Origin: Tunturibacter empetritectus
GTDB taxonomy: Bacteria > Acidobacteriota > Terriglobia > Terriglobales > Acidobacteriaceae
Length of the DNA stretch: 64,000 bases
Direction of reading: 5' to 3'
Assembly (NCBI RefSeq): GCF_040358985.1
Contig: NZ_CP132932.1
Span: forward strand, 4,774,001-4,838,000
In this document: positions 6,714 through 16,460 of the stretch, in pieces
Layout: the number at the start of each line of letters is the position of its first letter
Numbering within the stretch: position 1 is the first letter of the stretch
Program-made: the position numbers and the translations under genes
The notes under the pieces: generated by a model
Database searches by the model: none
What the model was told of the DNA's origin: nothing
Seen by the model: only the letters and a program-made list of their open reading frames with translations

Positions 6714-9700
6714 ATGGAATTTCATATCTCCCGCGCTCTCCGAGAAAAACTGAACGTAGACGATCTTCTCTTCAGCTATACCGGCAACATCGTCTTTGCC
6801 AACGTCACCGCAAGCCGGAACCTGGCCACGCAGCTTCAGGAATACCGCGCACAAAACGCTGAATCCCCAAAAGTCGTCAACGCCGGCGCGCTCTTCGCCA
6901 TGGGACTCATCGACGAGCTCAACCACGCGATGATCGCCCGCTATCGCAAAGACATCGACCCCGCAGTCTTCGCCGAAGCCGTACGCTGGTTCACCGGCCA
7001 CGCCAAACCTGAAGAGATCGAACGCCTCCTCCTCACCTTCACCACCCAGTTTCCCAACGTAGCCGTCTATCGCGGCGAACTCACCGCCGCCCAGTGGCTC
7101 AACGGCACCACCGACGGCCTGCCAAATCGCGAAGCAGCCCTCGAAGAGCTCCTCCTCCTCTGGCTCGCAAACATCAACCCAGCCTTCACCCCCTTTCGCG
7201 AGCTCTTCGAGGACACGTCCCTCAAGCAGCAGACCATCTATCAACAAATCACCGCCGCCTTCCCCGACTACTTCCTCACCCGCCCTCCGATCTCCCCCGA
7301 GATTGGAAGCCTCCTCGACGCCCTCCGCGCTCCCCTGCTCGCCTCGCCCGACTCCCTCACCGGCCAGCTCGACTACATCCGCGAGCACTGGCCCAAGTAC
7401 CTCGGCGAAGATCTCCGCCGCGTCCTCCTCGCCATCGACGTCCTCCGCGAAGAAGACCTCGCCATCTGGATGCGCTTCCATCCCCCCGGCCCCGACCAGT
7501 ACCGTCACGGCGCGCCCGGCCGCGGAGGTGAAGGCTTCGTCGGCGACGAGTTCATCGGCTTCGAAGAGGAGTACTTCACCGGCCCCGATGGCGTCCGCCG
7601 TCGCCGCTACGGCCACGACTACCAGGCTCCCCTCAACGAGTACGAAGCCTTCAGTGCCGACCAGGCCTGGATGCCCACCGTCGTTCTCATGGCCAAGAGC
7701 ACCTACGTCTGGCTCGAGCAGCTCTCCAAAAAATACCTCTGCCACATCCACCGCCTCGACCAGATCCCCGACGAAGAACTCCGCCTCCTCGCCGACCGCG
7801 GCATCACCGGCCTATGGCTCATCGGCCTCTGGGAGCGCAGCGTCGCCTCCCGCACTATCAAACGCCTCCGCGGACACACCGACGCCGTCGCCTCCGCATA
7901 CTCCCTCAAGGAGTACCAGATCGCCGACGACCTCGGCGGCAACCACGCCTACGAAAACCTCCGCGACCGCGCCGCCCGGGCAGGCATCCGCCTCGCCAGC
8001 GACATGGTCCCCAACCACATGGGCATCGACTCAAACTGGGTCATCGAAAATCCCGACTGGTTCCTCTACCGCTGGGAGAGCCCCTTCCCCGTCTACCGCT
8101 TCGAAGGCCCCGACCTCTCCACCGACAGCCGCGTCGAGATCAAGATCGAAGACCACTACTACGACCAGTCCGACGCCGCAGTAGTCTTCCGCCTCCGCCA
8201 CCACCGCGACGGAGCCACCCGCTACATGTACCACGGCAACGACGGCACCACCTTCGCTTGGAACGACACCGCACAGCTCGACTACTCCAAAGCAGCCGTC
8301 CGCGAGCACGTCATCCAGGTCATCCTCCACGTCGCCCGCCTCTTCCCCATCATCCGCTTCGACGCCGCCATGGTCCTCGCCAAACGCCACGTCCAGCGCC
8401 TCTGGTTCCCCCTCCCCGGCACCGGCGGCTCCATCCCCTCACGCGCAGAGAACGCGATGACTCAGGAAGAGTTCGACGCTCTCATGCCCCATGAGTTCTG
8501 GCGCGAGGTTGTCGACCGCGTAGCCGCCGAGGTCCCCGGCACACTCCTCCTCGCCGAAGCCTTCTGGCTCCTCGAAGGCTACTTCGTCCGCACCCTCGGA
8601 ATGCATCGCGTCTACAACAGCGCCTTCATGAACATGCTGCGCGACGAAGAGAACGCCAAGTACCGCTCCTACCTCAAAAAAACCATCGAGTTCGACCCCG
8701 ATATCCTCAAGCGCTACGTCAGCTTCATGAGCAATCCCGACGAGCGCACCGCGATCGATCAGTTCGGCTCCGGCGACAAGTACTTCGGCGTCTGCACCCT
8801 CCTCGCCACCCTCCCCGGCCTTCCCATGTTCGGCCACGGTCAGATCGAAGGCTACACCGAGCGTTACGGCATGGAGTTCAAGCAGGCCAAGATGGAAGAG
8901 TGGCCCAACGACAGTCTTGTAGCCCGCCACCAGCACGAAATAGCGCCTCTCCTCAAAAACCGCCGTCTCTTCGCCGAGAGCACCAACTTCGTCCTCTACG
9001 ACTTCTGGGCCGACCACGGCACCGTCGACGAAAACGTCTTCGCCTACTCCAACCGCTCCCACGGCCAGCGCGCCATCATCCTCTACAACAACAGCTACTG
9101 CAGCACCCGCGGCACCATCCACTTCTCCGCGGCCTCGGTCGACAAAGCAACCGGCCACCTCCGCCAGCGAAGCCTCGCCGAAGGGCTCGATCTTCCGTAC
9201 AACTACTTCACCTTCTTCGCCTATCGCGACACCGCCCACGGCCTGGAATATCTCTGCCGCAGCACCGACCTCCACCACACCGGCCTCTCCATCGATCTGC
9301 GCGGCTACCAGTACGCCGTCCTGATCAACTGGCGCGAGCTCCACGCCACCGCCGAACAACCCTGGGACCAGCTCTTCGACGCACTCAACGGAGCCGGCGT
9401 CTACAGCGTCGAAGAGGCGCTCTCCAAACTCCGCCTGCGCCCTGTGCATGAGGCCTTCCGCCAGGCTCTCAGCGAAAACAACATTCGAGCCTTCGCAACC
9501 GTCGCCTCGGAGCTCGCAGCCAAAGAACCCGCTTCTCTCTCTAAAGATCTCGCTGCGTCGAGCGCAAGCCAAAAATCGGCAACAGGCATCGCCAAGACAA
9601 ATCCCAAGACAAACCCAAAGACAAACCCAAAATCAATCGAAGAAAAAAACAATGCCGCCTCTCCCGCCCTGTCCGCACAGACCCTCCTTGACCCTCGCCT

Positions 9701-10649
9701 TCAGGCCTTCGTGAAGTGCAGTCAGAGCTTCTTCGAAAGGGTGCTCCAAACTTTACCCGCTGAGACCGAAGAATCCTCCCCTCAATCGGACGCAAGCCTC
9801 TCCACAGCTTCGATCACGCCCCAAACCTATAAGGACCTCTGCGAGATGATGGCGAAAGAGGCCATCCATCTCATCTCGGTCTCTCAAAACCTCTCAACTA
9901 TCCTGCCCCCGGCAGTGAGCAGCTTTCTACCCGGCAATAAGACGAACGGACAGATCTGGGCGCCAATCCTGGCCTGGATCACTCTCTGCAATCTCCCTCA
10001 CAAAGACCAGACATCGCTCTTCGACAAGCTCCAGTTGCGCTCGGCTCTGTCAGAGATCTTCTCCGCCATCGGCATGGAAGGAGAAAACACCTGGCGCGCC
10101 GCTGCCCGCGTACGGATCCTGCTGGCACAAACCGGCACCTCGCCGGCAACAACCAGCACACAAAAATTCTGGGCCGACCCCGACGTTCGCTGGCTCACCA
10201 GTGTCAACGAATCTTCCGGCGCCACCTACTTCAACAAAGAGGGCTTTGAAGAGCTCCTCGGCTGGCTCCAACTCCCCTCGTTAATAAAATCTGCCCAGCA
10301 GCCTCTCGTTGATCTCGATTCGATCAAAAAGATTGAAGCTACTGCTCTAGAGTCTTGCCGATCGGCACAGAAGGCTGGTTATAACCTCGATCTCTACCTC
10401 AGCCCTGAACCGCCTAAGCAGTCCGAAGAAAAGCTAACCAGCGATCTCAAGAAACCGCCAACCTCCAGACCCGCTGCGAAGTCAGCCCAGAGAACAAAGC
10501 CAGACTCAAAGACAAAGCCAACCCCAAAACCAGCCCCCGAGGCCGAGTCAACTCTAAAAGCAAAGCCAGCCCAAGAGACCGAGTCAACTCCAAAATCGAA
10601 GCCACCCACAAAAGAAGAAAAGAAACCGAAGACTCCACACGCTGACTAG
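6714..10649 (+). CDS. Large GH13 alpha-amylase family protein with Lys/Pro-rich tail
   Basis: The 1311-residue protein contains a GH13 barrel. Visible conserved regions are DMVPNH (D430-H435, region I), IRFDAAM with the likely nucleophile D550 (region II), LLLAEAF with the acid/base E615 (region III) and NPDE with D676 (region IV). About 330 residues precede the barrel and are not a domain I can name. After the barrel and a beta-domain, the last 370 residues are low-complexity, with short repeats (KTNPKTNPKTNPK near residue 964, and Lys/Pro/Glu repeats to the end). There is no signal peptide, so it is probably cytoplasmic. It is convergent with glgX, fitting a role in glycogen or maltodextrin metabolism. 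The exact specificity (amylase, maltosyltransferase or other) cannot be told. Confidence 0.85.
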   Translation: MEFHISRALREKLNVDDLLFSYTGNIVFANVTASRNLATQLQEYRAQNAESPKVVNAGALFAMGLIDELNHAMIARYRKDIDPAVFAEAVRWFTGHAKPEEIERLLLTFTTQFPNVAVYRGELTAAQWLNGTTDGLPNREAALEELLLLWLANINPAFTPFRELFEDTSLKQQTIYQQITAAFPDYFLTRPPISPEIGSLLDALRAPLLASPDSLTGQLDYIREHWPKYLGEDLRRVLLAIDVLREEDLAIWMRFHPPGPDQYRHGAPGRGGEGFVGDEFIGFEEEYFTGPDGVRRRRYGHDYQAPLNEYEAFSADQAWMPTVVLMAKSTYVWLEQLSKKYLCHIHRLDQIPDEELRLLADRGITGLWLIGLWERSVASRTIKRLRGHTDAVASAYSLKEYQIADDLGGNHAYENLRDRAARAGIRLASDMVPNHMGIDSNWVIENPDWFLYRWESPFPVYRFEGPDLSTDSRVEIKIEDHYYDQSDAAVVFRLRHHRDGATRYMYHGNDGTTFAWNDTAQLDYSKAAVREHVIQVILHVARLFPIIRFDAAMVLAKRHVQRLWFPLPGTGGSIPSRAENAMTQEEFDALMPHEFWREVVDRVAAEVPGTLLLAEAFWLLEGYFVRTLGMHRVYNSAFMNMLRDEENAKYRSYLKKTIEFDPDILKRYVSFMSNPDERTAIDQFGSGDKYFGVCTLLATLPGLPMFGHGQIEGYTERYGMEFKQAKMEEWPNDSLVARHQHEIAPLLKNRRLFAESTNFVLYDFWADHGTVDENVFAYSNRSHGQRAIILYNNSYCSTRGTIHFSAASVDKATGHLRQRSLAEGLDLPYNYFTFFAYRDTAHGLEYLCRSTDLHHTGLSIDLRGYQYAVLINWRELHATAEQPWDQLFDALNGAGVYSVEEALSKLRLRPVHEAFRQALSENNIRAFATVASELAAKEPASLSKDLAASSASQKSATGIAKTNPKTNPKTNPKSIEEKNNAASPALSAQTLLDPRLQAFVKCSQSFFERVLQTLPAETEESSPQSDASLSTASITPQTYKDLCEMMAKEAIHLISVSQNLSTILPPAVSSFLPGNKTNGQIWAPILAWITLCNLPHKDQTSLFDKLQLRSALSEIFSAIGMEGENTWRAAARVRILLAQTGTSPATTSTQKFWADPDVRWLTSVNESSGATYFNKEGFEELLGWLQLPSLIKSAQQPLVDLDSIKKIEATALESCRSAQKAGYNLDLYLSPEPPKQSEEKLTSDLKKPPTSRPAAKSAQRTKPDSKTKPTPKPAPEAESTLKAKPAQETESTPKSKPPTKEEKKPKTPHAD

Positions 10650-10659
10650 CTGACTCGCT

Positions 10660-10710
10660 AACTGACTGACCTGTTAACTCGCCGACCTGTTAACTCGCTA
10701 ACTCGCTAAC
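10660..10710. repeat. Tandem short repeats between convergent GH13 genes
   Basis: GACCTGTTAACTCGC occurs perfectly at 10668-10682 and 10684-10698, embedded in further ACTCGCTAACT words up to the end of glgX. Related GACTCGCT words recur near 16461-16479 and 16780-16810. Confidence 0.6.
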
Positions 10711-12845
10711 TAGCTGATCTTCCCATCACTAAACAGCTTCAGAGCTCGCCCGCCGACGATGATCTTTTTCTCAACCTCAGCATGGGTAAAGGGCTGCTCG
10801 ATATCCTCAGTATCAATCACCTGGCACCAGGGTTTACCTGAGGGCGACGCGGGCAGCACATACTCGACGCCATCCTGCGACGCGTTCACAACCAGAAAAA
10901 AACTATCGTCGATCACCGGCAAACCGTCCTCATCGGTCACCTGCAGCGTCTGCCCATTCAGCAGAACTGCCACCGACCGGTTCCACTGGGTATTCCAAAC
11001 CTCGTCAGGCACCTGTTTGCCATCCGTGCTAAACCACGCGACATCCTTGATAATCAGGTCCTCGCCTCGCCTGCGAATCTCGCGATCCTGAAAAAACTTT
11101 CGCCGATGCAAATTCGGGTGATTCAACCGGAAGTGGATCAGCTGACTCGTAAAGTCGCGCACCCGTTTGCGCGGTTCATCCAGATCCCAGTCATGCCACG
11201 TCAGCTCATTGTCCTGGCAGTAGCAGTTATTGTTCCCCATCTGCGACCGCGCTATCTCATCGCCCCCATTCAGCATCGGCACGCCTTGAGAGAGCATCAA
11301 CGTAGCCAGGAAGTTTCGCATCTGCCTCTCACGCAAACGGTTGATCCCCTCATCGTCCGTCGGACCTTCCGCGCCCATATTCCACGAGTCGTTGCTGTCC
11401 GAGCCATCCTTGTTGTCTTCTCCATTTGCTTCATTGTGTTTCCGGTCGTAGCTGATCAGGTCGCACAGGGTATATCCGTCATGCGCCGTAATAAAGTTGA
11501 TGCTCGCATACGGCTTGCGCCCGTCGTACTGATACAGATCGCTCGATCCGGTAAGGCGATTGCCGAGATCGGAGAGCTGCCCCGCATCACCCTTCCAGAA
11601 GCGGCGAACCGTATCGCGGTACTTCCCATTCCACTCCGCCCACAGAACAGGAAACTGCCCCACCTGGTACCCTCCTTCGCCGACATCCCACGGCTCTGCG
11701 ATAAGCTTCACATCGGCCAGCGTAGGGTCTTGGTGAATCGTGTCGAAGAAAGAAGACAGACGGCTCACGTCATGCAGCTCCCGCGCCAGCGTCGCTGCAA
11801 GGTCAAAGCGAAACCCATCGACATGCATCTCCGTAACCCAATAGCGCAGCGAATCCATCAGCATCTTCAGCACCTGCGGATTCCGCACGTTCAACGTATT
11901 CCCCGTCCCCGTGTAGTCCACGTAGTATCTGGGACTCTCCTCATTCACTCTGTAATAGGTCGTGTTACAAACTCCCTTCCAGCACAAAGTCGGGCCCAGC
12001 TGGTTGCCTTCGCAGGTATGGTTGTAGACCACGTCGAGGATCACCTCGATCCCCGCAGCGTGCAGCGCCTTCACCATCCGTTTGAACTCATTCACCTGTC
12101 CGCCGGTATCCCCGCACGAGCTGTAGCGGGACATCGGCGCAAAGTACCCCAGCGTGTTGTACCCCCAATAATCCACAAGACCCCTGGCCACCAGCGGTCC
12201 TTCGTCGATGAAGTGGTGAATCGGCAACAGCTCCACCGCCGTCACGCCAAGCTTCTTCAAATAGTTAATACTCGGCTCACACGCAAGCCCCGCGTAAGTC
12301 CCGCGAAGCTTCTCTGGAACCATGGGATTCCGTATGCTGAAGCCCTTCACATGCATCTCATAGATCACCGAATCAGCCAGCGGCGTCTCAGGCGGACAGT
12401 CGTCTCCCCAGTCGAATTTGCTGTCGATCACAACGCTCTTCGGAACACCATCCGCGCTGTCCTGCGTATCCATCTTCAGATCGTCTCCCGACGCCACGTC
12501 ATACGCGAAGATCGGCTTCTTCCAGTCAACCTGCCCTGAAAGCGCTTCAGCATAAGGATCGACCAGCAGCTTGTATTTATTGAAGCGGCGCCCGCGCTCC
12601 GGCTCCCACGGACCATCGATCCGGTACCCATATAACTGCCCCGCTTTGATATCGCGAACCAGCCCATGCCATACATACGCGGTTCGCTCCTGCAAAGCGA
12701 TGCAATCAGTCTGTCTGCCCTCTGCGTCAAAAAAGCAGAGCTCAACCTTGGTTGCGCCCTCAGAAAAGAGGGCGAAGTTCGTGCCTTTCCTCGTTACAGT
12801 CGCGCCAAGCGGATAGGGTCGGCCAGGAAGAAGGGTGCGTTTCAT
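10710..12845 (-). CDS. glgX: Glycogen debranching enzyme GlgX (isoamylase-type GH13)
   Basis: GlgX hydrolyses alpha-1,6 branches of phosphorylase-limit glycogen in the cytoplasm. The 711-residue protein starts MKRTLLPGRPYPLGATV, the usual beginning of the N-terminal CBM48-like domain, then shows YEMHVKGFS, VILDVVYNHTCEG (region I), GFRFDLAATL (region II with the nucleophile Asp), LIAEPWDVG (region III with the acid/base Glu) and FITAHDG (region IV with the stabilising Asp). The length is normal. The frame is open for 20 residues upstream of 12845, but they are not family-like. Convergent with the other GH13 gene, and probably part of glycogen turnover. Confidence 0.95.
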   Translation of the reverse strand: MKRTLLPGRPYPLGATVTRKGTNFALFSEGATKVELCFFDAEGRQTDCIALQERTAYVWHGLVRDIKAGQLYGYRIDGPWEPERGRRFNKYKLLVDPYAEALSGQVDWKKPIFAYDVASGDDLKMDTQDSADGVPKSVVIDSKFDWGDDCPPETPLADSVIYEMHVKGFSIRNPMVPEKLRGTYAGLACEPSINYLKKLGVTAVELLPIHHFIDEGPLVARGLVDYWGYNTLGYFAPMSRYSSCGDTGGQVNEFKRMVKALHAAGIEVILDVVYNHTCEGNQLGPTLCWKGVCNTTYYRVNEESPRYYVDYTGTGNTLNVRNPQVLKMLMDSLRYWVTEMHVDGFRFDLAATLARELHDVSRLSSFFDTIHQDPTLADVKLIAEPWDVGEGGYQVGQFPVLWAEWNGKYRDTVRRFWKGDAGQLSDLGNRLTGSSDLYQYDGRKPYASINFITAHDGYTLCDLISYDRKHNEANGEDNKDGSDSNDSWNMGAEGPTDDEGINRLRERQMRNFLATLMLSQGVPMLNGGDEIARSQMGNNNCYCQDNELTWHDWDLDEPRKRVRDFTSQLIHFRLNHPNLHRRKFFQDREIRRRGEDLIIKDVAWFSTDGKQVPDEVWNTQWNRSVAVLLNGQTLQVTDEDGLPVIDDSFFLVVNASQDGVEYVLPASPSGKPWCQVIDTEDIEQPFTHAEVEKKIIVGGRALKLFSDGKIS

Positions 12846-13115
12846 AGACTTTCGATGCAGCCAACGATCTGTAGTTCCGGAGAATACGCTCAAAATAGAA
12901 CTCACTTTCAGCTTGCTTCCAAAAGATCAACCGATCAGCCACCACTTGAAGTCAACATCTGTCGCGACAAAAAAGACTCCGCCACCCGTCTCAGCATCAG
13001 AGCATAGAACAGGCGAACCTCGAACAGAGCCATACTCGGAAACCTCCCTCACTCAAAGCTGAGACCGAACTCCCTCCACCCTGTCTCGATGCCAAAGCCT
13101 CCAACCTGACCTACA

Positions 13116-13958
13116 ATGAACCCAATGGATCTGACCGCCAAGTCCGCGAAGCTCCACGAAACCCTCCAGCACCTCGGCAGCGTTCTGGTCGCCTACTCCG
13201 GCGGCACCGACTCCGCCTACCTCGCCTACGCCGCCCACCAGGCCCTCGGCGACAACATGCAAGCCGTCATCGCCGACTCCCCCTCCCTCCCCCGCGCAGA
13301 ACTAGCCGCCGCCCTCGCCTTCGCCGCCGATCACAACATCCCCATCCAGATCCTCCGCACCAACGAGCTCGAAAACCCCGACTACCAGCGCAACGATGCC
13401 CACCGCTGCTTCCACTGCAAAGACGAGCTCTTCCAGCAGATGGAGCAAGCCCGAGCCCACCGCAACTTCGCCCACATCGCCTACGGCATGAACCTCGACG
13501 ACCGCGCCGACTTCCGCCCCGGCCAGCAGGCCGCTGCGCAACACCACGCCGTCGCTCCCCTCGTCACCGCCGGTCTCACCAAGCAAGAGATTCGCACCCT
13601 CGCCCAGCAAGCCGGCCTCAAGCTCTGGGACAAGCCCGCCAGCGCCTGCCTCTCCTCCCGCATCGAGTACGGCCGCCCCGTCACCCGCGAAAATCTCTCC
13701 CAGGTCGAGCAGGCCGAAGAGGCACTCCACGCCCTCGGCTTCCCCCAGGTCCGCGTCCGCCACCACGGCGATCTCGCCCGCATCGAAATCGCCCGCATCG
13801 ATCTCCCCCGCGCCCTCTCCCTCCCCACCCTCGAAGCCATCACCGCCGCCATCAAACCCCTCGGCTTCCTCTACGTCACCCTCGACACCGAAGGCTACCG
13901 CTCCGGCTCCATGAACGACATCCTCCTCGCCGCCTCCGCCATCCTCCCCGCCCGATAA
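13116..13958 (+). CDS. larE: LarE, sacrificial sulfur transferase for the nickel-pincer cofactor
   Basis: LarE adds sulfur to the carboxylated pyridinium dinucleotide made by LarB. The 280-residue protein has the PP-loop SGGTDSAYLA (residues 28-37), HRCFHCKDELF (C98, C101) and ASACLSSRIEYG (C178). C178 matches the position of the sacrificial cysteine of Lactobacillus LarE. The CxxC plus C178 may instead allow an iron-sulfur type enzyme, so the sulfur source is left open. ATGs at 13116 and 13125 are both possible; no clear ribosome-binding site is seen. It begins a plus-strand cluster larE, larC, aldo/keto reductase, larB and is divergent from glgX. Confidence 0.95.
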   Translation: MNPMDLTAKSAKLHETLQHLGSVLVAYSGGTDSAYLAYAAHQALGDNMQAVIADSPSLPRAELAAALAFAADHNIPIQILRTNELENPDYQRNDAHRCFHCKDELFQQMEQARAHRNFAHIAYGMNLDDRADFRPGQQAAAQHHAVAPLVTAGLTKQEIRTLAQQAGLKLWDKPASACLSSRIEYGRPVTRENLSQVEQAEEALHALGFPQVRVRHHGDLARIEIARIDLPRALSLPTLEAITAAIKPLGFLYVTLDTEGYRSGSMNDILLAASAILPAR

Positions 13959-13996
13959 ACGCCGAACCCCGAACCTAATACCCCAAACATGAAACA

Positions 13997-15346
13997 ATGA
14001 CGCCCATGCGTATCGCCTACCTAGACTGCTTCGCCGGCATCAGTGGCGACATGTTCCTCGGAGCCCTTCTCGACGCCGGCCTCGATCCCGCCATCCTCCA
14101 CGAAGCCGTAACCGCCCTGAACCTCAACGCAACCCTCAAGATCGAAAGAGTAGACCGCAGCGGAATCTCCTCCACCAAGGTCCACGTCTACGAGGGCTTA
14201 AGCCTCGCCGAGAGCAATACCGCCGACCCAGCCCATCGTCACGAAAACGAAGAAGCAGATCATTCTCATCAGCATCACCCGAAGACCCAGCACCAGCACA
14301 AGACCGGCCATCCTCACACGCACGAGCGCGAACACACCCACGGCCGCTCCCTCGCCGTCATCCGCGACCTCATCACCGCCGCATCCCTCCCCCCTGCCGT
14401 CAAACAAACCGCCATCCACACCTTCGAACTCCTCGGCGCCTCCGAAGCAAAGATCCACAACGTCCCCATCGAAAAAATTCACTTCCACGAAGTAGGTGCC
14501 GTCGACGCCATCGTCGACATCGTCGCCTCCGCCGCAGGCATCCACGCTCTCGCAATCGACAAGTGGTTTTCCTCCCCAATCAACGTTGGCGGCGGCACAG
14601 TGGACTGCGCCCACGGCCGCTTCCCCGTCCCCGCCCCCGCCACAGCCGATCTCCTCCGCGGCCTCCCCACCTACTCCGCCCACATCGAAAAAGAGCTTGT
14701 CACCCCTACCGGAGCCGCCCTCCTCCGCGCCCTCGCCCCCACCTTCGGCCCGCAACCAGCCATGCGCGTCGAGCACATCGGCTACGGCGCCGGCACCCGC
14801 AACCCGAAGGACTTCCCCAACGTCCTCCGCCTCAGCATCGGCGAAGCCGACAACTCCACCCACGCCGCCCCATCCCTAGAGCACTCCCTCAACAAACACC
14901 ACCCACACAACTCACAAACCGTCACCGTCCTCGAAACCGCACTCGACGATCTCTCCCCGCAGATCCTCGCCTACGTCTCCGAAACAGCCTTGGCGCAAGG
15001 TGCGCTGGACGTCATGCTCACTCCCGTCATCATGAAAAAGGGCCGCCCCGGCACCCTCCTCACTATCCTCTGCAATCCCTCTGACAGCCCCGCCCTCCAG
15101 CAACTCATCCTTCGCGAAACCAGCACCCTTGGCCTCCGCATCCGTCAGGACACCCGCGTCTGCGTCGACCGCCACCACGCCACCGTCACCACACCCTACG
15201 GCGACATCCGCGTAAAGATCGGGACCCTCAACGGCGAGCAGTGCAACATCGCTCCCGAGTTCGAGGACTGCCGTGCCGCCGCCGCAAAACACAACGTCCC
15301 TTTGAAGCTGGTTCAACAAATCGCCATCGCTGCCTACCTCAAATAA
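13997..15346 (+). CDS. larC: LarC, nickel insertase / pincer-nucleotide cyclometallase
   Basis: LarC inserts nickel into the dithio-pincer nucleotide using CTP. The 449-residue protein begins MRIAYLDCFAGISGDMFLGALLDAG, the family hallmark, followed by a His-rich stretch at about residues 76-117 (RHENE, HSHQHH, HQH, HPHTHEREHTHGR) likely to hold nickel. Later conserved parts are HFHEVGAVDAIVDI, VPAPATADLL, ELVTPTGAAL and, near the C-terminus, ETALDDLSPQILAYV and KKGRPGTLLTIL. In Lactobacillus plantarum larC is split and joined by a programmed frameshift; here it is one continuous frame. It follows larE by 38 bp. Confidence 0.96.
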   Translation: MTPMRIAYLDCFAGISGDMFLGALLDAGLDPAILHEAVTALNLNATLKIERVDRSGISSTKVHVYEGLSLAESNTADPAHRHENEEADHSHQHHPKTQHQHKTGHPHTHEREHTHGRSLAVIRDLITAASLPPAVKQTAIHTFELLGASEAKIHNVPIEKIHFHEVGAVDAIVDIVASAAGIHALAIDKWFSSPINVGGGTVDCAHGRFPVPAPATADLLRGLPTYSAHIEKELVTPTGAALLRALAPTFGPQPAMRVEHIGYGAGTRNPKDFPNVLRLSIGEADNSTHAAPSLEHSLNKHHPHNSQTVTVLETALDDLSPQILAYVSETALAQGALDVMLTPVIMKKGRPGTLLTILCNPSDSPALQQLILRETSTLGLRIRQDTRVCVDRHHATVTTPYGDIRVKIGTLNGEQCNIAPEFEDCRAAAAKHNVPLKLVQQIAIAAYLK

Positions 15347-15429
15347 CCCGCGCCCCGAATCCAAGCCCAGCGCTCGCCCCTAAACCTGCATCCAATCGAC
15401 AAGTCACACTCTCACCCGAGGAGCACACC

Positions 15430-16446
15430 ATGGAGCGCAGAGACTTTCTCAAATCCGCAACCGCCGCAAGCGTCAGCGCAGCGATCCCGCTCAACGCGCA
15501 GGCCTCTCAGCCCCCGACTCAACCCATCAAACGCCCCGAATCCCCCGACATGATCTACCGCGAACTCGGCACCACCGGCGAGCGCGTCTCCGCCATCGGC
15601 ATGGGCGGCTATCACCTCGGCAAACAGAAGGACCCCGCCGAGAGCATTCAGCTCGTCCATGCGGGCGTTAACCGCGGCATCACCTTCCTCGACAACTGCT
15701 GGGACTACAACGACGGCATCTCCGAGGTACGCGTAGGCCAGGCCCTCCGCAACGGCTACCGCCAGAAGGTCTTCCTCATGACCAAGATCGACGGCCGTAC
15801 CGCCGACGAGTACAACAAGCAACTCGAGCAATCCCTCGGTCGCCTCCAGACCGACATGATCGATCTCGTCCAGTTCCACGAAGTCATCCGCATGGAAGAC
15901 CCCGACCGCATCTTCGCCTCTGGAGGAGCCATCGAAGCCGCCGTCGCCGCGCAAAAAGCCGGCAAGATTCGTTACATCGGCTTCACCGGCCACAAAGATC
16001 CCGCCGTCCATCTCCGCATGCTCGAGACCGCGCAAAAGCACAGCTTCCACTTCGACACCGTCCAGATGCCCATCAACGTCATGGACGCGCACTTCCGCTC
16101 CTTCGAAAAAGAGGTCATGCCCGTCGCCCTCAAACAAGGCATCGGCATCCTCGCCATGAAGACCTTCGGCGATCCCTTCATCCTCAAGAGCAACACCGTC
16201 CAACCCATCGAAGCCCTCCACTACGGCCTCACCCAGCCCGTCTCGGTCGTCATCACCGGCATCGACAACACCCAAACCCTGGACCAGGCCTTCGAAGCCA
16301 CCCGCACCTTCAAGCCCCTCGATCAAACCCAGATCAGTTCTCTACTGGCCCGCACCGCCACCGCAGCCAGCGAAGGCAAATTCGAACTCTTCAAAACCAC
16401 CAACCACTACGACGGCACTGCGGCAAACCCAAAGTGGCTGGGATAG
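15430..16446 (+). CDS. Aldo/keto reductase with Tat-type signal peptide
   Basis: The 338-residue protein starts MERRDFLKSATAASVSAAIP, a twin-arginine signal, so it should be exported folded, probably with bound cofactor. The mature part is an aldo/keto reductase barrel: IGMGGYHLGKQ, FLDNCWDYNDG (catalytic Asp/Tyr), VFLMTKIDGR (catalytic Lys) and LVQFHEV (catalytic His). Acidobacteria carry many such Tat-linked reductases of unknown substrate. It sits between larC and larB, 84 bp after larC, and may share their transcript, but it is not part of the known lar pathway. Start chosen for the Tat motif and for GAGG 8-10 nt upstream. Confidence 0.88.
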   Translation: MERRDFLKSATAASVSAAIPLNAQASQPPTQPIKRPESPDMIYRELGTTGERVSAIGMGGYHLGKQKDPAESIQLVHAGVNRGITFLDNCWDYNDGISEVRVGQALRNGYRQKVFLMTKIDGRTADEYNKQLEQSLGRLQTDMIDLVQFHEVIRMEDPDRIFASGGAIEAAVAAQKAGKIRYIGFTGHKDPAVHLRMLETAQKHSFHFDTVQMPINVMDAHFRSFEKEVMPVALKQGIGILAMKTFGDPFILKSNTVQPIEALHYGLTQPVSVVITGIDNTQTLDQAFEATRTFKPLDQTQISSLLARTATAASEGKFELFKTTNHYDGTAANPKWLG

Positions 16447-16460
16447 CAAGTCAGCAAGCT

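Noticed and set aside
6687..7751. Antisense frames opposite the GH13 gene
   Set aside because: Glu/Val/Gly-rich shadows produced by the strongly C-biased third positions of the real gene.
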